The notes below the pieces were generated by a model. The model worked only from the letters and a program-made list of their open reading frames with translations. It made no database searches and was not told the origin of the DNA. Below are positions 8,328-18,284 of a DNA stretch of 37,820 bases, piece after piece. The DNA comes from Rhodospirillaceae bacterium (GTDB lineage Bacteria > Pseudomonadota > Alphaproteobacteria > Reyranellales > Reyranellaceae). Positions within the stretch are counted from its first letter, which is position 1. Each line of letters opens with the position of its first letter. Location of the stretch: the NCBI GenBank assembly GCA_009772935.1, contig WOUR01000048.1:1-37820 (forward strand), written 5' to 3'. The translations under genes and the position numbers were made by a program.

Positions 8328-9490
8328 ACGGACTTCCCGGATGCGGCATCCCCCTGGCTCTCCTTCGCGGCCACGTGGCGATCACGCCATTGCCCGCCCA
8401 GATCTCTGCCACGCCAATAGATGGTTCGACCCCACAGCGCATTCACGATCAGGACCGGCGCCAGGACCTCGCGAACCAGCGCTGCGGCCACCCCGCCAAT
8501 CCCGAAGGCGAGGCCGCGGCCTGTCATGAACCACTTCTCGGCCAGTAGCCATGCGACGGTATGGAGGACGAGAGCGGTGGCGACCAGGGCAGTGTTCGCC
8601 CCCGAACTGACGAGGGCACCGACGCCAGCCAGGCCCGTAGCCGCCCAGCCGATCGCAGGTTCCCACAGCACGAGCGGCCAGACCGGCAACCGCAGTCGCG
8701 TTCGTGCCCAGCGAACCTGGCGTTGCCACACGGCCGGCCAGGGCCGCTTTCCGAGCGGCAGGCGTGGCATGACCTCGCCCAGGCGCGTCGAGAGGCCCAG
8801 TTCACGCACCGAGCGCACGACCGAATAGTCGTCGGCGATCCAGCGATTGAAGCCCCGCCAGTTACCGATCCGCTGCAGCGTCTCGCTGGTCATCAGTGTG
8901 ACGCCACCCGACGCCACGGCGAGCCCCAGCCGGTCGGCGGCGAACAGGAACCTCGCCTGATGCCCGTCGATGTAGGCGCGCTCGATCTCGGCCGCGAAGG
9001 TCCCGGGCGCCTCTGCCGCCTTGAGCGCCAGCACGAGCCCCGCTCCCTCCGCCAGGGGCGCCGCCGCACGGCACAGTTCGTCGAGGCCGAGCTGGATGCC
9101 GGCATCGCACAATCCCACGACCGGGCGGCTGGCCGCTTCCAACCCCTTGCGCACATTGTTCATCTTCGGATTGAACGTGTCGTCCTCGCCGACGAGGATC
9201 GGCGCCTCGGGCCAAAGGGCCCTGACCGGTCCCACGGCGCCATCGTCGGGTTGGGCCACGCAGATCAGCACCTCGACCCCGGCCTCGGCCAGGCGTCGCA
9301 GGACCTCGACGTAGGCCACCGTCGCGTCCCCGGCGCCGGCCATCGGCGCCACGATGCTGAAGTCACCGGCCCGATGGCTGGCGGCTTGCGTCCGTCGGGG
9401 TGTCCGCGCCAGCGCGACACTTGTCCACTGGATTGCCGAACCGAACGACCACCAGCCGAAGCCGAGCCACGCCAGGGTCCCCGGCTCCAT
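8324..9490 (-). CDS. GT21-type glycosyltransferase (ceramide glucosyltransferase-like)
   Basis: 388 residues. An N-terminal hydrophobic stretch (about 5-26) is followed by a GT-A fold with the features of ceramide glucosyltransferase/HpnI enzymes: N107PKMNN112, the D129 region (LCDAGIQ), GGVTLM (195-200), D220-D221 and the RXXRW motif R257QVRW261. Three hydrophobic segments at about 275-355 anchor the C-terminus. Family members transfer a single sugar onto a membrane lipid such as ceramide, diacylglycerol or a hopanoid. A lipid acceptor would fit a primer step for an exported glycolipid or lipid-anchored polysaccharide. The gene begins 6 bases after the Wzt gene ends. The acceptor lipid cannot be told from sequence. 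Confidence 0.8.
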   Translation of the reverse strand: MEPGTLAWLGFGWWSFGSAIQWTSVALARTPRRTQAASHRAGDFSIVAPMAGAGDATVAYVEVLRRLAEAGVEVLICVAQPDDGAVGPVRALWPEAPILVGEDDTFNPKMNNVRKGLEAASRPVVGLCDAGIQLGLDELCRAAAPLAEGAGLVLALKAAEAPGTFAAEIERAYIDGHQARFLFAADRLGLAVASGGVTLMTSETLQRIGNWRGFNRWIADDYSVVRSVRELGLSTRLGEVMPRLPLGKRPWPAVWQRQVRWARTRLRLPVWPLVLWEPAIGWAATGLAGVGALVSSGANTALVATALVLHTVAWLLAEKWFMTGRGLAFGIGGVAAALVREVLAPVLIVNALWGRTIYWRGRDLGGQWRDRHVAAKESQGDAASGKSV

Positions 9491-9496
9491 GCCGTC

Positions 9497-10303
9497 TCAC
9501 TCGCCTGCGGCGACCTGCTTGGCGTTTCCGGAGGAGAAGCGCTGGACGTCGTCCTTCTCGACCAGCAGGGCACGATGGTAGGAGCGGATGACGTCGTTGG
9601 GATCGCCCTGCTCGCGGATGCGGCCTTCCTCGATCCAGATCGCACGCGTGCACAGGCGGCGCACTTCGGCCATCGAATGGGACACGAAGAGCAGCGTCCC
9701 GGTCTTGCGGAAATTGTCGATCCAGTCGAGGCACTTGCGCTGGAACGCCGCGTCGCCGACCGACAACGCCTCGTCGACGACCAGGATCTCGGCCTCGACA
9801 TGGGCGCAGATCGAAAAGGCGAGGCGCGTGCGCATGCCCATCGAATAGTGCTTCACCGGCTGGTCCATGTACTCGCCAATACCGGCGAATTCGGCGATCG
9901 AATCGAACTTTCGCAGGACCTCGCTGCGTTTCAGGCCGAGCACGGCGCCGCCGATCAGCACGTTCTCACGGCCCGACAGCTCCATGTCGAAGGTCGAGCC
10001 CAGCGCCAGCACCGGCGCTATGCGACCCGTGACCCGAAGCTCGCCATGGCTAGGCAGCGTCATGCCACAGACGACCTGCAACAGGGTGGACTTGCCGCAG
10101 CCGTTGCGGCCAAGGATGCCGATGCTCTCGCCCTTCCTGACCTCGAGGCTGATGTCGCGCAGCACCCAGAACGGCTTGAAGTACGCCTTCCACCAGCCGA
10201 ACAGAACCTGCTTCAACCAGTCGTTTCGGTGAGCATAGAGCTGGAACGCCTTGCCGAGGTTCTTCGCCTCGACGACGATCTCAGAGGACGTCGACGATGA
10301 CAT
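9497..10303 (-). CDS. wzt: Polysaccharide ABC exporter ATPase, Wzt/KpsT type
   Basis: 268 residues from the ATG at 10301-10303; a TTG five codons earlier is in frame but less likely. The gene overlaps the end of the permease gene by 23 bases. Motifs: Walker A GRNGCGKS (65-72), the SMG signature near 154-157, Walker B ILVVDE (173-178) and H209. The LF...FWVLRDISLEV opening and FDMELSGRENV stretch are typical of the capsule/O-antigen (KpsT/Wzt/TagH) branch. It ends about 90 residues after Walker B and so lacks the extra C-terminal carbohydrate-binding domain that gives some Wzt proteins cargo specificity. Recognition is therefore likely through a lipid linker, as in KpsT systems. Confidence 0.9.
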   Translation of the reverse strand: MSSSTSSEIVVEAKNLGKAFQLYAHRNDWLKQVLFGWWKAYFKPFWVLRDISLEVRKGESIGILGRNGCGKSTLLQVVCGMTLPSHGELRVTGRIAPVLALGSTFDMELSGRENVLIGGAVLGLKRSEVLRKFDSIAEFAGIGEYMDQPVKHYSMGMRTRLAFSICAHVEAEILVVDEALSVGDAAFQRKCLDWIDNFRKTGTLLFVSHSMAEVRRLCTRAIWIEEGRIREQGDPNDVIRSYHRALLVEKDDVQRFSSGNAKQVAAGE

Positions 10304-11159
10304 TCCGATACCTGTCAAAGAACCAGTAGCCGAAATAGAAGCTGAACAGCGAAATAAACAATGTCCAGCCGTAGAGGATCATGTTGGGCAATCTGCCCCC
10401 GAGCACCAGGTCGCGCAGAATTTCGACAAAGCAAACCAGCGCATTGCCATACATCCAAAAATCGTAGGGCGGCGGCACCATCGACGGCAGATAGAAAATC
10501 GGCGTCGCAAACATGAAAAGAGGCACAATCGTGATCATCAGATAGCCGGCATCGCGCGTGAATGCTCCGAGAGCCGCCAGGAACCATGACATGCCGATCA
10601 AGAACGCCATGAACGGGATGAAAATGAACGGCAGCAACAGCACTGTCACGGGCAGCTCACCAATCACCGCCAATTGGAACAGCAGCATCACCCCCAAGGA
10701 GATCAGCGTATAGGCCGTGGCGCGCAGCGTCGAGATCACCGCCAGCATGTCGCTGGGAAAGATCGTCTGCTTGATGAAATGGGTGTACTCGTGCAGCAGC
10801 ATCGGTGCACGAAATGCCATCTCTGAGAAGAAATTGAAGATGATGAGGCCGCCGAAGATGAATAGGGCGTAACCGGCCTGGCTCTTGGCCAGATTTTCGG
10901 GCAGCGGTAGAGTCAGGGCCGTGCTGAACACCAAGGAATAGACGGCGATCATCAGCAGGGGCGCAATGATCGCCCAGATCCAACCGGCGATGGACCCCTT
11001 GAAGCGCTCGCGCACCTCACGCCGCAGGATGGCAGCGATCAGGTCGCGATGCTGCAACATGCGGACGAACGGCTTCACGATGAAGCTGAAGAGGCGCTCG
11101 ATCGGACCGAGATTCTCGACCACGATCTGCTTGCCGTTGACGACTTTCACCGACGGCAT
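10281..11159 (-). CDS. wzm: Polysaccharide ABC exporter permease, Wzm/KpsM type
   Basis: 292 residues with an amphipathic N-terminal region (about 20-40) and six hydrophobic segments between about 60 and 285, the ABC-2 permease layout. The motif LRREVRERFKGSIAGWIWAI (about 45-64) is the cytoplasmic gate region characteristic of KpsM/Wzm proteins. It pairs with the overlapping Wzt gene to flip an undecaprenyl- or lipid-linked glycan across the inner membrane. The start (ATG 11157-11159) has AAGGAG about 11 bases upstream, only 28 bases after the encoded CCA end of tRNA-Lys. No independent promoter or terminator fits in that gap, so transcription may continue from the tRNA promoter. Confidence 0.9.
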   Translation of the reverse strand: MPSVKVVNGKQIVVENLGPIERLFSFIVKPFVRMLQHRDLIAAILRREVRERFKGSIAGWIWAIIAPLLMIAVYSLVFSTALTLPLPENLAKSQAGYALFIFGGLIIFNFFSEMAFRAPMLLHEYTHFIKQTIFPSDMLAVISTLRATAYTLISLGVMLLFQLAVIGELPVTVLLLPFIFIPFMAFLIGMSWFLAALGAFTRDAGYLMITIVPLFMFATPIFYLPSMVPPPYDFWMYGNALVCFVEILRDLVLGGRLPNMILYGWTLFISLFSFYFGYWFFDRYRNVIVDVL

Positions 11160-11187
11160 GAGCCGTTCTTCTCCTTCTTGGGTCCAG

Positions 11188-11262
11188 TGGTGAGCCCGGT
11201 GGGGTACGATCCCACGACCCTCTGATTAAAAGTCAGATGCTCTACCGCTGAGCTACGGGCTC
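11188..11262 (-). tRNA. tRNA-Lys (anticodon UUU)
   Basis: A full cloverleaf reads on the minus strand. The acceptor stem GAGCCCG pairs with CGGGCTC, the discriminator is A, and CCA is encoded (11188-11190). The D arm is GCTC/GAGC. The anticodon arm is TCTGA-CTTTTAA-TCAGA with anticodon TTT. The T stem GTGGG pairs with CCCAC. The T loop (11204-11210) reads ATCGTAC, so the usual T54 and A58 are exchanged for A54 and T58. Everything else pairs normally, which argues for a functional tRNA. Confidence 0.95.
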
Positions 11263-11303
11263 TTTCCGGTTCCGCGCCGCGGGCTTCTTCGCCGCGCGGC
11301 GCC

Positions 11304-11332
11304 CATATAAAGTGCGGGCGGCCGATGGTCAA
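11304..11332 (-). promoter_or_regulatory. Sigma70-type promoter of tRNA-Lys
   Basis: On the minus strand TTGACC (11327-11332) and TATATG (11304-11309) are separated by exactly 17 bases. Transcription would start near 11297, about 35 bases before the mature tRNA. The bases after the -10 are very GC-rich (GGCGCCGCGCGG), as in stringently controlled stable-RNA promoters. It may also feed the downstream wzm operon. Seen in sequence; activity is inferred. Confidence 0.7.
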
Positions 11333-11349
11333 CGAGGCCTCCTCCGGCC

Positions 11350-11856
11350 TCATTTCTTGCCGAATTTGGCCTTCAGGCGCTCGAACACCTTTTTGGACAC
11401 GAACTGCGACGTATCCCCACCCAGCCGGGCAATATCCTTCACCAGGGACGAGGCGATGAACTGGTGTCGGTCGGACGCCATCAGGAAGATGGTCTCGATC
11501 GCAGGCTCCATGCGCGCATTCATGTTGGCCATCTGGATTTCGTACTCGAAGTCCGAGACGGCCCGTAGCCCGCGGATGATGACCGACGCGTTCACGTCGC
11601 GGGCAAAGTGGATCAGCAGCCCCTCGAACGGCACCACCGTGATGCGATCGCGGTCGGCCTGTGGAAAATCCGCGATGTCCTCGTTGATGATCTCGATCCG
11701 CTCCTCGAGCGAGAACAGCGGCCCCTTGCCCACGTTGATGTGCGGGCCGATCACCAGCCTGTCGACGAGGCGCAGCGAGCGCCGCACCACTTCCATGTGC
11801 CCGCTCGTGATGGGATCGAACGTGCCCGGATACACCCCGGTGCGTTCTACGGCCAT
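11350..11856 (-). CDS. coaD: Phosphopantetheine adenylyltransferase
   Basis: 168 residues, normal family length. CoaD makes dephospho-CoA from 4'-phosphopantetheine and ATP, the penultimate step of coenzyme A synthesis in the cytoplasm. The nucleotidyltransferase motif GTFDPITSGH (11-20) holds the catalytic His20. IIRGLRAVSDFEYE and the ATP-binding ASDRHQFIASSLVKDIA block are all present. It follows gyrA by 55 bases on the same strand, an order common in alphaproteobacteria. A short GAGGCC/GGCCTC stem overlaps its stop, but no T tract follows, so I do not call a terminator. Confidence 0.96.
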   Translation of the reverse strand: MAVERTGVYPGTFDPITSGHMEVVRRSLRLVDRLVIGPHINVGKGPLFSLEERIEIINEDIADFPQADRDRITVVPFEGLLIHFARDVNASVIIRGLRAVSDFEYEIQMANMNARMEPAIETIFLMASDRHQFIASSLVKDIARLGGDTSQFVSKKVFERLKAKFGKK

Positions 11857-11911
11857 GTCTCCCCCTTGTGCGCAGACTGCGACCGCGAAGTCTTAGCGAC
11901 ACGACCGATCC

Positions 11912-14731
<2,820 letters not shown>

Positions 14732-14792
14732 GGAGACCTGGAATTTTCTCGTTCTTGCAGCCCTTCCGGAGGCTCCGGCAGGGGTATTTCGC

Positions 14793-14821
14793 AACCTAGC
14801 AAACAAGCCTCCCCCGACCAA
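14793..14821 (-). promoter_or_regulatory. Candidate gyrA promoter
   Basis: Minus-strand TTGGTC (14816-14821) and TAGGTT (14793-14798) are 17 bases apart, leaving a leader of about 55 bases before the GTG start. The match to consensus is partial. The 176-base divergent gap (14732-14907) also holds an AT-rich patch at about 14845-14880, which may carry the promoter of the plus-strand HAD gene; no single hexamer pair stands out there. Confidence 0.35.
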
Positions 14822-14907
14822 CAAAAATCGCCCGGAAAAGCCCCCTTTAATGCATTGATTTTATTAGCTAAATTCCGCTCGAAATTGCCTCATGAAAAGG
14901 CTGCGAC

Positions 14908-15549
14908 TTGCCCCCAGAAAGCACCCCTTCGCGTCCCTCGGTCGTGGTCTTCGACATGGGCGGCGTGCTGATCGACTACAATCCGCGGCACCTCTACCGG
15001 AAGCTCATCCCGCGGGAAGCGGAGATGGAGCATTTCCTGGCCACCGTGACCACGCGCGAATGGCACATGCGGCAGGACTACGATGGCGATCCCGCAGTCG
15101 CCACGCGTGAACTGCAGGCACTCCATCCGGGCAAGGAGGCCCTGATTGCGGCCTATTACGACCGCTTCGACGAAATGCTCGACCATTCCTTTCCCGCGAT
15201 GGTCGAACTGGTCGAGTTTCTCGGCGATAGGGGCGTGCCGCTCTACCTGCTGTCCAACGCCCCGGGGTTCCTCGACGCCTGGCTGCGTGGGCCGGCGAAG
15301 GAGAAACATCCTTTCGTCGCCCGCTTCCGCGATTTCATCGTGTCCGGGCACGTCGGATGCTGGAAGCCGGACGCCGCGATCTTCGAGCTGACCTGCCGCA
15401 CGGGCGGCTTCCGCCCCCAGGACGCCGTGTTCATCGACGACGTGGTGGCAAACGTCGAGGGAGCGCGAGCCGCCGGTATGAGCGGCATCCATCACCGCTC
15501 GGCGGACGAGACGGTGTCCGAACTGCGGGCGCTGGGCTTTCCTGCGTGA
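14908..15549 (+). CDS. HAD-family phosphatase, YihX-like
   Basis: 213 residues. The only in-frame start ahead of motif I is TTG at 14908, supported by AAAAGG at 14896-14900, seven bases upstream; an in-frame stop at 14893-14895 rules out anything longer. Motif I is D16-M-G-G-V, with Gly at the +2 position as in YihX (alpha-glucose-1-phosphatase) rather than a second Asp. The cap follows. Motif II is LLSNAP, motif III is the Lys of CWKPD, and motif IV is FIDDVVANVEGA. The fold therefore looks complete and hydrolytic, with a small phosphorylated metabolite as probable substrate. It is coupled by GTGA overlap to the DUF393 gene. It diverges from gyrA. Confidence 0.83.
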   Translation: MPPESTPSRPSVVVFDMGGVLIDYNPRHLYRKLIPREAEMEHFLATVTTREWHMRQDYDGDPAVATRELQALHPGKEALIAAYYDRFDEMLDHSFPAMVELVEFLGDRGVPLYLLSNAPGFLDAWLRGPAKEKHPFVARFRDFIVSGHVGCWKPDAAIFELTCRTGGFRPQDAVFIDDVVANVEGARAAGMSGIHHRSADETVSELRALGFPA

Positions 15550-15977
15550 AGGTCCCGGCGGCCCTGGCGGACCTGCCGCAGCCGCTCTACTTCTTCGATG
15601 GCCAGTGCGTCCTGTGCAGCCGCTTCGTCGCCTTCTGCCTCGCGCGCGATCCCGACGGACATCTCAAGTTCGCCAGCGCGCAGTCCGCCCTCGGCAGGCG
15701 TGCCCTCCTTGCCCTCGGCCTGCCCGGCGACACGCTCGACCGGACGATCCTGCTGCTCGAGGACGGCAGGGTCTACACCCGCTCGACCGCCGCGCTACGA
15801 GCGCTGCGCCATCTGCGGGGCCCGGCGCGCTGGCTCTTCCCGCTGATCCTGGTCCCGAAGATCCTGCGGGACCCCCTCTACGACATCGTCGCGCGCAACC
15901 GGATCCGCTGGTTCGGCCGGCTCGAGTCCTGCCTGGTGCCGTCGCCGCAGACACGAGACCGCTTCATCGACCTGTGA
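15546..15977 (+). CDS. DUF393 (DCC family) thiol-disulfide oxidoreductase-like protein
   Basis: 143 residues starting with GTG at 15546, overlapping the TGA of the HAD gene (GTGA). The family signature F-D-G-Q-C21-V-L-C24-S is present and resembles a thioredoxin-type CxxC redox site. The remaining conserved blocks (DRTILLLEDG, STAALRALRHL, DPLYDIVARNRIRWFG) are also there. Biochemical function is not established for most members. The last 14 bases overlap, tail to tail, the end of the DUF4166 gene on the other strand. No signal peptide is seen, so it is probably cytoplasmic. Confidence 0.82.
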   Translation: MKVPAALADLPQPLYFFDGQCVLCSRFVAFCLARDPDGHLKFASAQSALGRRALLALGLPGDTLDRTILLLEDGRVYTRSTAALRALRHLRGPARWLFPLILVPKILRDPLYDIVARNRIRWFGRLESCLVPSPQTRDRFIDL

Positions 15978-17574
15978 GGAAGCCGCGATAGCGCACCAGC
16001 CGGCCGATCCACGGCAGGCCGATCTCGACATCGAACCGGAAACGCCCCTCCTCATCCCCGGTCTCGGCCGCCCTGATGACAGGCCAGCAGAAGCGCGGCA
16101 GAGGCATCCCGCCGAATCGCATCCCCGCCATCACCAGTTCGAGCCGGCCGGCCGTCACCGGCACCGCGAGATCGAAGGCGAAGGGCCCGAACCGTTCGAC
16201 GATCCACCCGGTGGGCCGGCGCAGCCCGATATATTGCTCGGAGCGCATGGCTCGGCCACCGACCCGCCGGACCCAGGTCTCGCGTCCGCCCCGCACGACG
16301 AACTCGACTTCGATCGGGGCATCTGCCGACGCGGGCGGCAATGCGAACAGCCGGGCCACGAGCCGCCCGGCGAGGTTGGCCGGTCCCTCGACCGAGCATC
16401 GGCCGCTCCACGTGCCGCCCGCGCCGTCATGAAGCCTTTGCCCGGCTTGGGACATGGCGCCGTAGGCACTGCCCACGACGCGGCGATAGAGCGAGGGGCG
16501 GAAAGACGCCCCGTCCTCGCCCCATCCCGATGCGATGCGCAGATGCGCCCGCACCCATTCGGCCTCGATCTCGGCCAGGGACAGGAGGCCGATGCAGGGC
16601 ACGGCGCCCCGCCGGGACACCTCTCCCCGCGCCAGCTTGCGAACCAGCGCGGCCGCGGGCGTCGCCGGCACGTAGGGACCATCGCCGCCTTCTGCCACCA
16701 GAGACCAGGAGCGCATGCCACCAGTGCCCTCGATATCGATACGCAGCCCGCCTTTGTCGGTGCCGAAGGCGCGCAGCCGGTCGGCGATCCAGGCCAGCGG
16801 AGTCGCCCCCGGCTTGAGCGAGCGAAGCAACCCCAACCGGACGGGCATGGCCAGCAACCAAAGTCCGAGATGCAGGATGGAGAGCTCCAGCCCGGCGCCG
16901 GCATAGGTCTCTGCGACGCCGAAACGCTGGCGAAACAGGGCTGGCTCGGGCAGGTCGCAGGAAGCCGCCCAGCGGCGGCCCAGCCCGGGCACGGCGATGC
17001 GGCGAAGGCCGCCCCAGACGTGCCGGCCCGGCTGATCGGGAATGGGCTTCCCCGCGCCCGACAGGATGGCCTCGATCAAGGCGCGGCCGCGCGGCGCGTC
17101 ATTTCCGGGCACAATGCCGAACGACACGCGGCCGACTGCCATCCCCTCTTGCAACGCTTGCTCCAGGACGGCGCCGGTGAGCGCGGGCGCTGTACTCGCC
17201 CCCGAACAAACAAGCACGCCCGCGGCGCCGGCGGCCGCGTCGAGGCGGTCGATGCCGCAGACGAAGGCGCGATCGTCCGAAAGGTCGAGATAGTGGACGC
17301 CGTGTCGGATGCAGGCTTCCGCCACCGCATAGTCCTGGTCCTGGAAGGGGCCAGCCACGTGGACGAGGACGTCGAACTGCTGCGAGGCAAGAACGCGATC
17401 GAGGTCGCGCCGCCAGTCGAGCGCGAGGCCGGCCACGCCCAATTCGGCGGCCATCGCCTCGACCTTCGCGCGATCGCGCGCGCCGATCGTCAGATCGATG
17501 AGAGGATCGTTGGCCAGCAGGCGGCATAGCCTGCCGCCAAAGACGCCCGTCCCGCCAAGGACGAGCGTCCGCAT
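15964..17574 (-). CDS. Rossmann-fold (saccharopine dehydrogenase-like) protein with C-terminal DUF4166 domain
   Basis: 536 residues. The N-terminus is an NAD(P)-binding Rossmann fold with GGTGVFGG (7-14), followed by a saccharopine-dehydrogenase-like or trans-acting enoyl-reductase-like body to about residue 350. A hydrophobic stretch (LSILHLGLWLLAMPV, about 230-245) may touch the membrane. The last 180 residues, beginning near SLYRRVVGSAYGAMSQAGQRLHDG, match the DUF4166 pattern (W.G.......A...L........P..F). The exact reaction is unknown. It starts three bases after ssb ends on the same strand, so it is likely cotranscribed with ssb despite no obvious functional tie. It ends inside the convergent DUF393 gene. 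Confidence 0.78.
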   Translation of the reverse strand: MRTLVLGGTGVFGGRLCRLLANDPLIDLTIGARDRAKVEAMAAELGVAGLALDWRRDLDRVLASQQFDVLVHVAGPFQDQDYAVAEACIRHGVHYLDLSDDRAFVCGIDRLDAAAGAAGVLVCSGASTAPALTGAVLEQALQEGMAVGRVSFGIVPGNDAPRGRALIEAILSGAGKPIPDQPGRHVWGGLRRIAVPGLGRRWAASCDLPEPALFRQRFGVAETYAGAGLELSILHLGLWLLAMPVRLGLLRSLKPGATPLAWIADRLRAFGTDKGGLRIDIEGTGGMRSWSLVAEGGDGPYVPATPAAALVRKLARGEVSRRGAVPCIGLLSLAEIEAEWVRAHLRIASGWGEDGASFRPSLYRRVVGSAYGAMSQAGQRLHDGAGGTWSGRCSVEGPANLAGRLVARLFALPPASADAPIEVEFVVRGGRETWVRRVGGRAMRSEQYIGLRRPTGWIVERFGPFAFDLAVPVTAGRLELVMAGMRFGGMPLPRFCWPVIRAAETGDEEGRFRFDVEIGLPWIGRLVRYRGFLTGR

Positions 17575-17577
17575 GGC

Positions 17578-18105
17578 CTAGAACGGAATGTCGTCGTCGA
17601 GCTCGGCCTTGCCGCGCGGCGCAGCGCGGCCGCCCCCGCCACCACCGCTCGACATCCCGCCACCACCGCTCGACATCCCGCCACCGCCGGACATGCCGCC
17701 GCCGCCGAAATCATCGTCCATGCCGCCGCCCCCGCCGCCCTCACCGCCGCCGCTGCGGCCGTCGAGCATGGTGAGCGAGCCGCCGAAACGCGGGATGACC
17801 ACTTCGGTCGTGTAGCGTTCCTGGCCGCTCTGGTCGGTCCACTTGCGGGTCGTGAGCTGGCCCTCGAGATAGACCTTGGCGCCCTTCTTCAGGAATTTCT
17901 GGGCCACCTCGGCCAGCTTGTCGTTGAAGATCACGACGCGGTGCCATTCGGTCCGTTCCTTGCGCTCGCCGCTGTTGCGGTCGCGCCAGGTCTCCGACGT
18001 CGCCACCGACATGTTCACCAGCGAACGGCCGTCCTGCATGGACTTCACTTCGGGGTCGCGGCCGAGATTTCCGACCAGAATGACTTTATTGACGCTGCCC
18101 GCCAT
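17578..18105 (-). CDS. ssb: Single-stranded DNA-binding protein
   Basis: 175 residues. It coats single-stranded DNA in replication, repair and recombination. The OB fold covers about 1-110 (MAGSVNKVILVGNLGRDPE, WHRVVIFNDKLAE, VYLEGQLTTRKW). A glycine/serine-rich linker follows, and the acidic tip ends DDDIPF, the site that docks partner proteins. A strong AAGGAGG sits five bases before the ATG. The linker is encoded by near-perfect tandem repeats (see the repeat entry). In many bacteria ssb and uvrA are adjacent and divergent; here an MFS gene lies between them. Confidence 0.97.
   Translation of the reverse strand: MAGSVNKVILVGNLGRDPEVKSMQDGRSLVNMSVATSETWRDRNSGERKERTEWHRVVIFNDKLAEVAQKFLKKGAKVYLEGQLTTRKWTDQSGQERYTTEVVIPRFGGSLTMLDGRSGGGEGGGGGGMDDDFGGGGMSGGGGMSSGGGGMSSGGGGGGRAAPRGKAELDDDIPF
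17639..17680 (-). repeat. Two identical 21-bp direct repeats in the ssb linker
   Basis: Units 17639-17659 and 17660-17680 are identical and encode GGGMSSG-type heptads on the minus strand. A diverged 18-bp third unit follows at 17681-17698. Since the unit is a multiple of three, slippage would change linker length without a frameshift. Confidence 0.9.
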
Positions 18106-18284
18106 GGGGGCCTCCTTGGCTTTCCCGGCGCCGCGGGACGCGGCACCTACCTCACGGGCGGCAAACTAGCCCCGGCCGCCTGTGGGCAGCCACCAAATTA
18201 CGGTTGTGAAGTTAGGTCTGCTCATGGGCGCCCTCCGACAATTCATTGGTTGTGGCGGCAAAGTCTCCCGTATCTTCCCCGGCC

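Noticed and set aside
11188..11262. Integrated island with direct repeat of the tRNA 3' end
   Set aside because: No second copy of the tRNA end was seen elsewhere in the window, and no integrase gene is present.
11332..11352. Terminator after coaD
   Set aside because: The GAGGCC/GGCCTC stem is only 6 bp and no T tract follows.
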